From positions 1 to 64,000 of the forward strand of contig NZ_CAJTQC010000014.1 in NCBI RefSeq assembly GCF_910578445.1: a DNA stretch of 64,000 bases. The letters are read 5' to 3'. The position numbers and the translations under genes were made by a program. The notes under the pieces are model-generated. The model saw only the letters and a list, made by a program, of their open reading frames with translations. It did no database searches and was not told where the DNA came from. This document shows, piece by piece, positions 7,555-16,747 of the stretch (its first letter is position 1; each line of letters opens with the position of its first letter). The stretch is from an uncultured Duncaniella sp. GTDB taxonomy: Bacteria > Bacteroidota > Bacteroidia > Bacteroidales > Muribaculaceae.

Positions 7555-8370
7555 ATGTCAACTCCAAATTTTGACCAACTCCTCGAAGCAGGTTGCCATT
7601 TTGGCCACATGAAAAGAAAATGGAATCCTGCAATGGCTCCTTACATCTTCATGGAGCGCAACGGTATCCACATCATCGACCTCTATAAGACTCAGGCCAA
7701 GCTCGAAGAAGCTGCTGCCGCACTCCGCAACATCGCAAAGGGTGGCAAGAAAATCCTTTTCGTAGCTACCAAGAAGCAGGCCAAAGAAATCCTTGCCGAG
7801 AAGGCTCAGAGCGTCAACATGCCCTACGTTATCGAACGTTGGCCCGGCGGTATGCTCACAAACTTCCCCACAATCCGCAAGGCTGTGAAGAAGATGACCT
7901 CTATCGACAAGATGCAGAAGGACGGAACTTTCGACAACCTTTCAAAGCGCGAAAAGCTCCAGATTTCACGTCAGCGCGCCAAGCTCGAAAAGAACCTTGG
8001 TTCAATCGCCGACCTCAACCGTCTTCCCTCTGCCCTCTTCATCGTTGACGTTTGCAAGGAACACATCGCCGTTGCCGAAGCCAACCGTCTCGGTATCCCC
8101 GTATTCGCTATCGTCGACACCAACTCTGATCCCTCAAACGTTGATTTCGTAATTCCCGCTAACGACGACGCATCTAAGTCAATCGAACTTATCCTCAACA
8201 CCGTATGCGCTTCAATCACCGAAGGTCTTGAAGAGCGTAAGGTTGAAAAGGCCGACGAAAAAGCAGCCGGTGAAAATGCCGACGCTCCCCGTCGCGACCG
8301 TCGCCGCGTAAGCCGCAAGGACGAAAACGAAGCTGAAGTAGCAGCTGAACCTGCAGCTGAAGCTGAATAA
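7555..8370 (+). CDS. rpsB: 30S ribosomal protein S2 (uS2)
   Basis: Small-subunit protein of 271 residues. Family landmarks include LLEAGCHFGHMKRKWNPAM at the N-terminus, ERWPGGMLTNFPTIRKA in the middle, and AVAEANRLGIPVFAIVDTNSDP, which are highly conserved S2 segments. From about residue 225 there is an acidic and basic low-complexity tail rich in Glu, Lys, Arg and Ala, longer than in the 241-residue E. coli protein but common in Bacteroidetes. It lies 170 bases after rpsI and 39 bases before tsf, the usual rpsB-tsf pair. S2 is among the last proteins to join the 30S particle. Confidence 0.97.
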   Translation: MSTPNFDQLLEAGCHFGHMKRKWNPAMAPYIFMERNGIHIIDLYKTQAKLEEAAAALRNIAKGGKKILFVATKKQAKEILAEKAQSVNMPYVIERWPGGMLTNFPTIRKAVKKMTSIDKMQKDGTFDNLSKREKLQISRQRAKLEKNLGSIADLNRLPSALFIVDVCKEHIAVAEANRLGIPVFAIVDTNSDPSNVDFVIPANDDASKSIELILNTVCASITEGLEERKVEKADEKAAGENADAPRRDRRRVSRKDENEAEVAAEPAAEAE

Positions 8371-8409
8371 TCAATTTTTTATTTCTAACATTCTAACTCC
8401 AATTATATT

Positions 8410-9402
8410 ATGGCAGTAACAATGGCAGACATCACCAAACTGCGCAATCTTACAAGCGCCGGTTTGATGGACTGCAAAAAAGCTCTCGCCGAAACCGACG
8501 GTGACATCGAAGCAGCTGTCGAGATTCTCCGCAAAAAAGGTCAGGCTGTAGCCGCCAAGCGCGAAGACCGTCAGGCAGCAGAAGGCTGCGTAATCGCCCG
8601 CACAGACGGCACTTTCGCCGCTGTACTCGCTCTTAACTGCGAAACTGACTTCGTAGCTAAGAACGCTGGCTTCGTAGCCCTCGCCAACAAGCTCATGGAC
8701 ATCGCCATGGAAAACAAGTTCAAGACTGTTGAAGAGCTCAAGGCTTTCACTGTTGACGGACAGACTGTTGCCGACCTCATCACTGAAGAGAGCGGTAAGA
8801 CCGGCGAAAAGACTGAAATCGGCGCATACGAAGTAGTTGAAGCTCCCACAACCGCTGCTTACAACCACTTCAACAACAAACTCGCTGCAATCGTAGGCTT
8901 CAACCTCGAAGGTGTCGACGCTCAGATTGGTCGCGAAGTATGTATGCAGATTGCATCAATGAACCCCGTTGCTGTTAGCCGCGAAGACGTTCCTCAGGCC
9001 ACTATCGATCAGGAAATCGCAGTTGCCGTTGAAAAGACCAAGCAGGAACAGGTACGCAAGGCTGTTGAAGCCGCTCTTAAGAAAGCCGGCCTCAACCCCA
9101 ACCACTTCGACTCAGAGGACCACATCGAATCCAACATCTCTAAGGGCTGGATTACTGAAGAAGACGCTGCCAAGGGTCGCGAAATCATCAAGGTCACTGC
9201 TGAAGCTAAGGCTGCAAACCTCCCCGAAGCAATGATTCAGAACATTGCCAACGGACGTCTCAACAAGTTCTTCAAAGAATCTTGCCTCATGGAACAGGAA
9301 TACGTACAGGACAGCAAGCTCACTGTAGGTCAGTTCCTCGACAACACTCAGAAGGGCCTTGTTGTAGTAGCCTTCAAGCGCGTTAACCTCAATCAGGACT
9401 AA
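8410..9402 (+). CDS. tsf: Elongation factor Ts
   Basis: Protein of 330 residues, the nucleotide exchange factor for EF-Tu. The N-terminal UBA-like domain (about 1-60; MADITKLRNLTSAGLMDCKKAL) and the EF-Tu contact motif ETDFVAKN are clear, followed by two core subdomains. The ATG at 8410 is used here, but an in-frame ATG four codons on (8422, opening MADITKL) matches many family members equally well. It ends the ribosomal cluster, with a strong terminator 44 bases after the stop. The length is slightly above E. coli (283) and typical for Bacteroidetes. Confidence 0.97.
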   Translation: MAVTMADITKLRNLTSAGLMDCKKALAETDGDIEAAVEILRKKGQAVAAKREDRQAAEGCVIARTDGTFAAVLALNCETDFVAKNAGFVALANKLMDIAMENKFKTVEELKAFTVDGQTVADLITEESGKTGEKTEIGAYEVVEAPTTAAYNHFNNKLAAIVGFNLEGVDAQIGREVCMQIASMNPVAVSREDVPQATIDQEIAVAVEKTKQEQVRKAVEAALKKAGLNPNHFDSEDHIESNISKGWITEEDAAKGREIIKVTAEAKAANLPEAMIQNIANGRLNKFFKESCLMEQEYVQDSKLTVGQFLDNTQKGLVVVAFKRVNLNQD

Positions 9403-9445
9403 TCTACCGGTTAATACTGAAAGTCATAACAACGCAATATTCCAA

Positions 9446-9495
9446 GGACGGCTGTCCCGCTGCTTTGTCAGCGAGACAGCCGTCCGGCTTTTCTC
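9446..9495 (+). terminator. Terminator after tsf
   Basis: Perfect 11-base arms (9446-9456 and 9475-9485) followed by GGCTTTTCTC. Confidence 0.85.
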
Positions 9496-9574
9496 TCCCC
9501 CCCGAACGCGATATTTTAAGTTTTTTACATCTTTAATCTGTTAGTCGGTGAAAACCACGGCATTGTCCATCCGA

Positions 9575-9606
9575 TTTGCATGAGCGACTGAAAATTTTTA
9601 CTTTTG
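9575..9606 (+). promoter_or_regulatory. Promoter of the LytS-like kinase gene
   Basis: TTTG (9575-9578), 20-base spacer, TACTTTTG (9599-9606); the ATG is 31 bases downstream. Confidence 0.65.
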
Positions 9607-9636
9607 TAAAACAGCATCGCACAATTTTAGAAAACC

Positions 9637-10746
9637 ATGAAGGAAATCCTGACACGTCAGCGTCTCACCACTTTTCTGACACACCTGCTCTGCATAATCA
9701 TCCTTATCATCCTTCCGGAGATTCTATCGAGCCTTGCCAATCCGGGGCGTCCGATAAAAATGTGGATGTATACAAAGACATTTGTATTCATCGGGGTATT
9801 CTACACCAACTACTACTGCATAATAGAGCAATCGTTTGACAAGCCCAAACGTTTCCTTCGTTTTTTCGGCTACAATTTCCTTCTAATCATAGTAGCCCTC
9901 GGACTCATATATCTCATCTGGCGCTTTAAAGGCCATCTTGGAGGGCGCACACCACTCAGAAACCACCCATCACCTACCGAAAGCATGTATTTTGCAAAAT
10001 CAATCGGCATGCTCTCGCGCGACGTAGTGATGCTGATTCTTGTTATCGGTTTTGCGACAGCCCTACGGTTAGGCGACAAATGGCTCAAGCTTGACCGCAA
10101 ACGGCAGGACCTCATCAACATGCAGCATGAGGAAGAACTGAAAAATCTGAAAAGCCAGCTCAATCCTCATTTCCTTTTCAACACCCTTAACTCAATATAT
10201 GCACTCATCGCAATCTCTCCATCCAAAGCTCAGAGTGCCGTCCACGAACTGAGCCGACTACTCCGCTACGTGCTCTACGACACTTCAGCCACAGTCTCAC
10301 TCAGACAGGAACTCGCGTTTATCGACAACTATGTCAGCCTTATGAAGCTACGACTGAGCTCCGCGATAAAACTCAACGTGACGCTTGATGCCGGAAACAA
10401 TGAAAATCTCCACATCGCACCACTGCTTTTCATAACACTCATTGAAAACGTTTTCAAACACGGGATACACACACCGGAAATCCCGCTTGAAATATCAGTC
10501 ATTGCACACGGCGACACCATCGAATGCCGCACATCCAACGGACATTCTGCAACCGGAAGCCACACCAAACTGCCGGCGCTGCCTGCAACTGACCACGATG
10601 ACTCCAACAGCGGTGGAATCGGGCTGTCCAATCTTCGCCGGCGTCTCGACCTGATATATGGCCGGAATGCACAGCTCGACATAATCACAACTGATAAATC
10701 ATACGAAGTGAGCCTGAAAATCCATATCACTGACACTTATAATTAA
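9637..10746 (+). CDS. LytS-type sensor histidine kinase
   Basis: Membrane kinase of 369 residues. Four hydrophobic segments lie at about 12-33, 45-62, 78-95 and 128-145, with no recognisable extracellular sensor domain, so the signal may be sensed in or near the membrane. The His_kinase domain follows with phospho-acceptor His178 in LKSQLNPHFLFNTLNS, then an HATPase_c domain with the N-box ITLIENVFKHG and the G-box GGIGLSNLRRRL. This architecture pairs with LytTR response regulators, and one is encoded 137 bases downstream. The signal and regulon are not evident from the sequence. Confidence 0.88.
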   Translation: MKEILTRQRLTTFLTHLLCIIILIILPEILSSLANPGRPIKMWMYTKTFVFIGVFYTNYYCIIEQSFDKPKRFLRFFGYNFLLIIVALGLIYLIWRFKGHLGGRTPLRNHPSPTESMYFAKSIGMLSRDVVMLILVIGFATALRLGDKWLKLDRKRQDLINMQHEEELKNLKSQLNPHFLFNTLNSIYALIAISPSKAQSAVHELSRLLRYVLYDTSATVSLRQELAFIDNYVSLMKLRLSSAIKLNVTLDAGNNENLHIAPLLFITLIENVFKHGIHTPEIPLEISVIAHGDTIECRTSNGHSATGSHTKLPALPATDHDDSNSGGIGLSNLRRRLDLIYGRNAQLDIITTDKSYEVSLKIHITDTYN

Positions 10747-10883
10747 AATGTATCTTGGAGGCTGTTTAAACTTTTCAACAAAAAATCAGTCTAACTACCA
10801 TCTCTCTCCCTCAGACAATGGAATTCCATAACATAAGACTATCGTATAATAAAGAAATAACCACAGCTTAAACAACACCATAC

Positions 10884-11618
10884 ATGTCACTCCGCTGCTG
10901 CGTCATTGATGACGAACCTCTCGCATCAGGCCTAATCAAATCCTACATAGAGAAAACCCCGTTTCTTGAATTCGTCGGAGAATTCTCATCGCCAAGAGAC
11001 GCCATCTCCGTGATTCTTAATGACAATATCGACATCGTGTTCCTTGACATCCAAATGCCACAGTTAAACGGCATAGAATTCGCAAAAATCATACCTCCGA
11101 CAACGCGAATAATCTTCACGACAGCCTATTCCAACTATGCAGTCGAAGGATTCAAGGTCAATGCGCTCGACTATCTCCTCAAACCCATAAGCTACGAGGA
11201 ATTTCTTGAGGCCGCAAACCGCGCCCTCAACTGGCATGAGCTGACCAGACGCAACTCTACTCATAAAGCAGCCGAAAACGCTTTCACCGACGGCGACTAT
11301 GTGATTATAAAAAGCGAATATAAGCTCGTGCAGATCAACATCAACGACATCATATACATCGAAGGGCTTAAAGACTACGTGAAAATATATGTCGACGGGA
11401 CTGATAAATCAATCATGTCTCTTCTCAGCATGAAGACCCTCGAACAGACCCTCCCTGCGTCACAATTCATGCGTGTCCATAGATCATTTATCGTAAATCT
11501 GTCAAAAATAAAAATCATCGAACGCAACCGCATCCTTTTCGGAAAAGTCCAGATTCCAATCTCCGACAGCTACAAGGATGCTTTCTCCGACTACATCAAC
11601 CGCCGGACCTTAGCCTGA
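10884..11618 (+). CDS. LytTR family response regulator
   Basis: Protein of 244 residues. The receiver domain (about 1-120) has the acidic pair DDE near residue 9-11, phospho-acceptor Asp55 in VFLDIQMP, the conserved Thr in FTTAY and Lys in LKPI. The LytTR DNA-binding domain (about 140-244) carries IIYIEGLKDYVKIY and FMRVHRSFIVNLSKI, both family hallmarks. It is the natural partner of the LytS-type kinase just upstream. LytTR regulators bind short direct repeats near promoters, but no target could be assigned here. A strong terminator follows the stop codon. Confidence 0.9.
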   Translation: MSLRCCVIDDEPLASGLIKSYIEKTPFLEFVGEFSSPRDAISVILNDNIDIVFLDIQMPQLNGIEFAKIIPPTTRIIFTTAYSNYAVEGFKVNALDYLLKPISYEEFLEAANRALNWHELTRRNSTHKAAENAFTDGDYVIIKSEYKLVQININDIIYIEGLKDYVKIYVDGTDKSIMSLLSMKTLEQTLPASQFMRVHRSFIVNLSKIKIIERNRILFGKVQIPISDSYKDAFSDYINRRTLA

Positions 11619-11645
11619 AAAAAACATTTATTCCTTATAACACCC

Positions 11646-11700
11646 AAAGCAACAGAGGGTCGGTCATCACGACCAACCCTCTGTTGCTTTATATTCAAAT
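11646..11700 (+). terminator. Terminator after the LytTR regulator
   Basis: Arms AAAGCAACAGAGGGT (11646-11660) and the complement at 11686-11700, with an inner GGTCG/CGACC pairing. Confidence 0.8.
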
Positions 11701-11900
11701 CAGTGCAAATGTAATCTGATTTAATTACAAAATGGAAGCTTAATTAATTTCGTATTAAAGAGCCTAATGTGCTCTCTTTATATATAAGACGTTCAATGCC
11801 GCCAAATAGTTACATCCGGACAGCGATTTTCACATCATTTAATATTTCAAGATTAGAAACCCTGCATGAAAAACTCACGACGTTAAATACAGTTAAATAG
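11701..11900. other. A/T-rich intergenic stretch
   Basis: No gene is supported here. There is an imperfect AAAGAG/CTCTTT hairpin near 11757-11780 but no promoter match until 11901. Confidence 0.4.
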
Positions 11901-11931
11901 TTGTCAGAAAATTTAATTCGGTGTAAATTTG
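11901..11931 (+). promoter_or_regulatory. Promoter of the small secreted protein gene
   Basis: TTG (11901-11903), 20-base spacer, TAAATTTG (11924-11931). It predicts a leader of about 135 A/T-rich bases before the ATG at 12073. Confidence 0.55.
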
Positions 11932-12072
11932 CCATGTGTATGAATTCATGATAATCCTAACCATGAAACTTGCGAATTTAGAATTGTTTTACAACATTTG
12001 TTCATCACACTAATTCTTGAAAATCAATTATTTATTTTTTGTTTTTTTATTTTTTTACTTAAATCAATTTTT

Positions 12073-12738
12073 ATGAAAAAGATTTTTACTCTTCTTGCCG
12101 CTACGCTCCTTTCATTTTCAGCAATGGCCGACACCATGATTCTTTCAAATGTAGGTAAAGTTAAGCAAAACATCCTCAGTGGCTCTGAACTTGGTACAGA
12201 TGTTCCTGAAGGCTGGTCACTCCAGTGCATGAACGAAGCCAAGAACCTCGAAAGCGGAAACGAATTCACTATTGACGGCAATGCTTACCGTGCAATCAAA
12301 TTCTCAAATGGTGCACAAAACACAGTTACTCTTCCTGCAGGTTTAGTTGCTACTAAAGTGACATTCTACGCTACAATCAATAAAGACGGAGCAACTAACC
12401 GTCCTTGCTACTGGGCAGAAGTCGCAGGTGCTGAATACACTGTTGACGAAAACAACGGAATCATAGAATCATTCAAGGATTATGAAAACCCTAACATCCA
12501 ATCGTTTACTGTCAACAAGCTCAACTCTTTTACATTCAAGAATGCCGGTGAACAGCCGTTTGCTGTACTCGTTGTTGAATACGAGCCCGGAAATACTTCA
12601 GCCATCACCGATATCGTTTCTGACGAAAACGCTCCCGTCGAATACTTCAACCTTCAGGGTGTTCGCGTTGAGAATCCTGCAAACGGAATCTTCATCAAGC
12701 GTCAGGGTTCTAAGGTAGAGAAAGTAATCGTAAAATAA
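12073..12738 (+). CDS. Secreted protein of unknown function with T9SS-like C-terminal tail
   Basis: Protein of 221 residues when started at the ATG at 12073, which directly precedes a canonical signal peptide (MKKIFTLLAATLLSFSAMA). An upstream ATG at 11998 would add 25 hydrophobic residues and is less likely. The middle looks like a beta-rich domain without a recognised family. The last 30 or so residues read YFNLQGVRVENPANGIFIKR then a Lys/Val-rich end, a pattern shared by many Bacteroidales surface proteins and resembling type IX secretion sorting tails. It has its own promoter and terminator. Function is unknown; surface display or release is the only inference offered. Confidence 0.65.
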   Translation: MKKIFTLLAATLLSFSAMADTMILSNVGKVKQNILSGSELGTDVPEGWSLQCMNEAKNLESGNEFTIDGNAYRAIKFSNGAQNTVTLPAGLVATKVTFYATINKDGATNRPCYWAEVAGAEYTVDENNGIIESFKDYENPNIQSFTVNKLNSFTFKNAGEQPFAVLVVEYEPGNTSAITDIVSDENAPVEYFNLQGVRVENPANGIFIKRQGSKVEKVIVK

Positions 12739-12781
12739 ACTTTGTCAGCTTTAGCATTCCATAACTCAATATTATAATTTT

Positions 12782-12816
12782 GTCGGTCGGCATTCATCAT
12801 GCCGACCGGCTTTTTT
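12782..12816 (+). terminator. Terminator after the secreted protein gene
   Basis: Arms 12782-12793 and 12799-12810 with a TCATC loop and a run of six T. Confidence 0.85.
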
Positions 12817-12937
12817 ATTATTCATAATATCATTAATTTATTAAACTATCCGCCACTAATCTGCGTTTCTTCTTATAGACGACAATTGCCCGAAAAATAA
12901 CAACACATAATATACACTCACCTATCAACATTTATAG

Positions 12938-13798
12938 ATGAAACGAATTATAATAATGGGAGCTACGTCAGGCATCGGATTGCGCGTAGCCGAGATTTTC
13001 GCAAAAGCCGGATGGCTTGTCGGCGCAGCCGGACGCAAAGAGAAAGTATTGCGCAAACTCCAGTCCGACTATACCGACAAGATACGCTATGCACAGATAA
13101 ACATCAACGACACAGATGCCCCCAACAGGATGCGCGACCTTATCAACCGTCTCGGAGGCATGGACATCTACTTCCATGTCGCCGGAATCGGATATGAGAA
13201 CGAAGCTCTTATAACAGAACACGACACAGCCACCGCACAGACCAATGTAGTCGGATTCACCCGCATGATCGACACTGCCTTCCGCTATTTCCGGTCTCAC
13301 GGTCGACGCGGACGCATCGCAGCAGTCACCTCTGTGGCCGGAACAAATGGAATCGGAGAACTCGCCTCCTACTCCGCATCTAAAAAATATCAGCAGACCT
13401 ATCTGACAGCACTCGACCAGCTTGCACGCATGCAAGGCCTCGACATATCATTCACAGATATCCGTCCGGGATGGATACGCACCCCTCTCCTCAATCCTGA
13501 CCGCATCTATCCGATGACAATGACTCTTGACCATGCCGTAGTAGGAATCGTAAAGGCAATCATAGCACGCAAACGAGTCTGCATAGTCGACTGGCGCTGG
13601 AATCTCCTTGTCAGAGCATGGAGCCTCCTTCCTGACCGTCTGTGGGAGCTTCTTCCAATCCGAGTGTCGACACAAGCCACATTTGCCGAAGACAAGGCTG
13701 ATGCCAAAACCGAAAAGCAGCTCCAGTCACCCGAACCTCCGGCCAAGATTGCCGTCCCTGCCCCACTCTCGTCGGCATCATCGACTGATCTGAGCTGA
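12938..13798 (+). CDS. Short-chain dehydrogenase/reductase (SDR) family oxidoreductase
   Basis: Protein of 286 residues with a Rossmann fold. The cofactor loop GATSGIG is at 8-14, the catalytic triad is Ser132, Tyr145 and Lys149 (YSASK), and the NAG-like motif appears as VAGIG. A basic residue after the glycine loop (AGRKEK) suggests NADPH preference. The C-terminal 45 residues are a hydrophilic Pro/Ala/Ser tail not needed for the fold. The substrate cannot be predicted from sequence. No promoter match was found in the 120 bases upstream. The gene converges on the outer-membrane barrel gene with a shared terminator between. Confidence 0.85.
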   Translation: MKRIIIMGATSGIGLRVAEIFAKAGWLVGAAGRKEKVLRKLQSDYTDKIRYAQININDTDAPNRMRDLINRLGGMDIYFHVAGIGYENEALITEHDTATAQTNVVGFTRMIDTAFRYFRSHGRRGRIAAVTSVAGTNGIGELASYSASKKYQQTYLTALDQLARMQGLDISFTDIRPGWIRTPLLNPDRIYPMTMTLDHAVVGIVKAIIARKRVCIVDWRWNLLVRAWSLLPDRLWELLPIRVSTQATFAEDKADAKTEKQLQSPEPPAKIAVPAPLSSASSTDLS

Positions 13799-13825
13799 CA
13801 CACCTGCCGGAATCTGCCGACTTAT

Positions 13826-13898
13826 AAAAATAGGACAAGTGCGAAAATCCACATCTGACGATATTGTCGTAATGGAATTTCGCACTTGTCCTATTTTT
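13826..13898. terminator. Bidirectional terminator between the SDR and barrel genes
   Basis: Perfect 21-base arms (13826-13846 and 13878-13898) with AAAAA/TTTTT outer ends. Confidence 0.8.
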
Positions 13899-13917
13899 AA
13901 GCCAAAGGGCCGTTGGT

Positions 13918-14661
13918 CTATCTGACCCTTATCATGTATTTCAATGAAATTTCTATTGACTGGTTTCTCGATGCGGCAAAAAAGTCGCGTTTTGAATCCT
14001 TATAGATATTTCCAAGGCCGAAATAGTAACGTCCTTCAAGCATTATCGAATGTTTGCGTCTGATTATAAATTCGACACCTGCTCCACCAAGAATTCCGTA
14101 GTCAAACTTCCGGTCAATCGGCATGTTCAACTGTTCATTGGTCCTGTAGCCTTGCGGAAAATCAGGGACAGAACTGTAATTCTCATAATCGAAATTTGCC
14201 GAGATTGAATTCGACAGCATGAAACCGACCTCCGGGCCGAGATTGACAAAGCCTCTGACCTTATTCGAACCGAAGTAGATATGTGTCAACAACGGAATCG
14301 ATACATAATTGAGCGTCCGCGTGTAGTTGAATTGCGGAGCTTCGTCACGCACGAAATCCTCCGCCCAGCCACGTTGAGTGAAATTCACCTCGGCGATAAG
14401 ACCGAAATATTTCTCCTCGGTATATCGCGCAGCTATACCCATCGTCAGGCCTTGGGCAAATTTCGTATGGACCTCCGGCGAGAACGATACGCTCGAAAGC
14501 GTAGCACCGGCCTTGCCTCCGATGGCAAAATTCGGAGAATACTCCCTTTGAGCCAGAAGGCATGACGGCAGGAGCATCCCCGCCAGCAGAAGCCCGGCTC
14601 TGCAGGAATAGAAACTACAGGCAATCTTACGGAAACCCCTTATGATACGGTTGGAATTCAT
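13918..14661 (-). CDS. Outer-membrane beta-barrel protein, PorT-like family
   Basis: Protein of 247 residues. A basic N-terminus and a hydrophobic stretch at about 20-37 ending CLLAQ suggest a signal peptide with a long n-region. The remainder alternates aromatic and polar residues in strand-like segments and ends SIEISLKYMIRVR, as in small 8-stranded barrels of the OMP_b-brl_2 (PorT/porin family) class. The start overlaps the end of the LysM gene closely (2 bases apart), so the two are in one operon, and the products probably act together in the envelope. Specific function is unknown. Confidence 0.75.
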   Translation of the reverse strand: MNSNRIIRGFRKIACSFYSCRAGLLLAGMLLPSCLLAQREYSPNFAIGGKAGATLSSVSFSPEVHTKFAQGLTMGIAARYTEEKYFGLIAEVNFTQRGWAEDFVRDEAPQFNYTRTLNYVSIPLLTHIYFGSNKVRGFVNLGPEVGFMLSNSISANFDYENYSSVPDFPQGYRTNEQLNMPIDRKFDYGILGGAGVEFIIRRKHSIMLEGRYYFGLGNIYKDSKRDFFAASRNQSIEISLKYMIRVR

Positions 14662-14663
14662 CT

Positions 14664-16553
14664 TTAGATACTGGCCTTTTCAATAAGTCCGCCCGGACGA
14701 TAGTTGATGATATAAAGCAGCCCGTTGCAGTCGCCGGCAGCTCCTTCCGGGACAAAGAAACTGAAACCGTTCTGCACACCATCATAACTATGGGCGGAAT
14801 TTTTCAAATAGTTCAACACAAACATTCCGGTGTCGAATCCAAGGATTCCCTGACGCGGAATAGCATTTTCCATTCCGACGCCATACCATTGCTTGAACTT
14901 GCTTTCAATACGGCGCGAACGGGGGCTTTCTTCATTGTCAAAGAACCGCGAGTAGACCAGAGTGTTGAGGTTGTGCATATTTGAAAGCGTTTCGCCTCTG
15001 AACGTAATCCATTCAGGATAACCGACAACCTTAATCGATGGCATGACTGCCTCATCACGCCATTCAATCAGCCCGGGCAGCAGACGGTTGACATCGCTCT
15101 GACGGCCGGTGTTGAGGATGAATGTATAATTTCCTTCCGCCGGAAGCTCCTTAAGGTTCGCTTTTGTCAGCTTACCATCAACTGTTATGGTCTTATACTT
15201 CGTGCCTTTTCCATCAAGACGCTTCTTAACGGCATCAATAAATTCAGTCTTATCGTTAGCGCCGTCAGTCAGATTAAGGAAAACAGGCACTGTGTATGCC
15301 ATTCTGGCAACCATAACGTCAGCAGCCTTTTCAAACATAAGCGCACTCGGTATATTACCATGCATGACCGCAGGATTTGTCCTGTATGTCTCGTCGCGGA
15401 CGATAAAGTCATTGAGAACCTTTATACCGTTTACACGTCCGAACTCACCGAGCATAGCAAACTGCTCAACATTGTCGGGAGCTATGATTAAGCGATGCTT
15501 CTTCAGCTCCGGATTTGCAATAATATCATGGACTTTTGCAGTCGAGCCTTCCGTGTCAAACACGCTTATGCGCACAGGAGTCCCGTTGCTGCGCAGACTG
15601 TCGGCCGCGAGAAGGAAACCTTTGTAGAATTCGGTGTAGCGCTGTGCGCTTTTCGACGGAGTCTCCTCGTTGAGCATGAACGGAAGAACGACCGCCACTG
15701 ACAGCTCTGTCCCTTGTTCAGGGACACCGGCTGCCGCCGCAAGGTCGTTGACGCTGACAGAGGGCACACCGTCCTGACGGCTGCTATTCAGACTGTCGGG
15801 CTTTACACCTGCCGCCTCGGCAAGCTGATCGACACTGATTTTGGCAGGCGCACTTGCTGTCGGGATATTCAACACCTGCCCTTCGCGGAGAACAGTGATG
15901 CCGGGATTGGCCGCCTCAAGCTCCTTGACTGTTATACCGTTGGCATGTGCTATAGAGTAAAATGTCTCCTTCTTTTTAACGATATAGCCACTGCTGGCAG
16001 AAGCCTCATGGCTGACTGTCGTTGAGGCGACAGAGGCAGGAGCAGCAGTCTGAGCAGATGGTTGCGGAGCCGACGATTCCTTGGCCGGAACACTGATATG
16101 GAGCGTCTGTCCGGCTTTAAGGCCTTCGCTTACAATCGGATTCTGTTCGATTAGTTCTTTTGTACTTATGCCATAGCGGGTAGCTATGCCATATATCGTC
16201 TGTCCTTTTTCAACCTTGTGGGTGATTATGCTGACACCCTTCGGTTCAGCAGACGAGGCGGCTGATGGTGAAGACGATGATTCGTCGGTATTTTCCCCGT
16301 CGACAGGGAAAAACAATACAGTCCCCCATCGCAAGCCGTCGGCCACACTTGGATTGGACTTTACAAGTTCGTCCTTAGTGATGCCGAGACGATGACAGAT
16401 CGAATATACAGTCTCCTTAGGCGCAACTTCATAATAGTAATAGTTACGGCCATTTACTTCACGGGTAGGCAAATCCTTGATTGAAGCAGTAATGCCGGAA
16501 AGAGATGCACCGAGCACTACCGCACCCAATATGCTGAGTCGAGTGAATTTCAT
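14664..16553 (-). CDS. LysM-domain periplasmic protein with ABC-type binding-protein-like domain
   Basis: Protein of 629 residues with a signal peptide at about 1-23. Three LysM modules follow: around 39-83 (VYSICHRLGITKDELVKSNP), 110-155 (IYGIATRYGISTKELIEQNP) and 192-235 (FYSIAHANGITVKELEAANP). These bind glycan strands of peptidoglycan. After a linker, residues from about 280 to the end resemble a type I periplasmic binding fold (LSVAVVLPFMLNEE ... ADVMVARMAYTVPVFLNLTDG). The architecture suggests a wall-anchored sensor or scaffold rather than a hydrolase. It is the first gene of an operon with a small outer-membrane barrel. Function is not established. Confidence 0.78.
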   Translation of the reverse strand: MKFTRLSILGAVVLGASLSGITASIKDLPTREVNGRNYYYYEVAPKETVYSICHRLGITKDELVKSNPSVADGLRWGTVLFFPVDGENTDESSSSPSAASSAEPKGVSIITHKVEKGQTIYGIATRYGISTKELIEQNPIVSEGLKAGQTLHISVPAKESSAPQPSAQTAAPASVASTTVSHEASASSGYIVKKKETFYSIAHANGITVKELEAANPGITVLREGQVLNIPTASAPAKISVDQLAEAAGVKPDSLNSSRQDGVPSVSVNDLAAAAGVPEQGTELSVAVVLPFMLNEETPSKSAQRYTEFYKGFLLAADSLRSNGTPVRISVFDTEGSTAKVHDIIANPELKKHRLIIAPDNVEQFAMLGEFGRVNGIKVLNDFIVRDETYRTNPAVMHGNIPSALMFEKAADVMVARMAYTVPVFLNLTDGANDKTEFIDAVKKRLDGKGTKYKTITVDGKLTKANLKELPAEGNYTFILNTGRQSDVNRLLPGLIEWRDEAVMPSIKVVGYPEWITFRGETLSNMHNLNTLVYSRFFDNEESPRSRRIESKFKQWYGVGMENAIPRQGILGFDTGMFVLNYLKNSAHSYDGVQNGFSFFVPEGAAGDCNGLLYIINYRPGGLIEKASI

Positions 16554-16582
16554 ATACTATGATTTTCAGTGTAAAGTACCTG

Positions 16583-16613
16583 CAAATTTACGCAGAATTA
16601 TTCAGACTACAAA
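16583..16613 (-). promoter_or_regulatory. Promoter of the LysM-barrel operon
   Basis: Minus strand TTTG (16610-16613), 19-base spacer, TAAATTTG (16583-16590), 30 bases before the ATG. Confidence 0.6.
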
Positions 16614-16671
16614 GTGTTTATTTTTCAGGATACAAAGCAATCAGATAGCAACAACATAAAATGGTAAGCAA

Positions 16672-16709
16672 CACGCGCTCCACTCCGGCATGCGGATATG
16701 AAGCGCGTG
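16672..16709 (-). terminator. Possible terminator after rpmE2
   Basis: CACGCGCT/AGCGCGTG arms (16672-16679 and 16702-16709). No strong U-tract follows on the minus strand, so support is weak. Confidence 0.3.
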
Positions 16710-16747
16710 ATATGCGTTAAAGCAAATGATAGTGATAAGCCTCAGTC

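Noticed and set aside
16672..16709. Zur operator for the zinc-free L31
   Set aside because: The dyad is downstream of the gene rather than at its promoter, so it is more likely a weak terminator.
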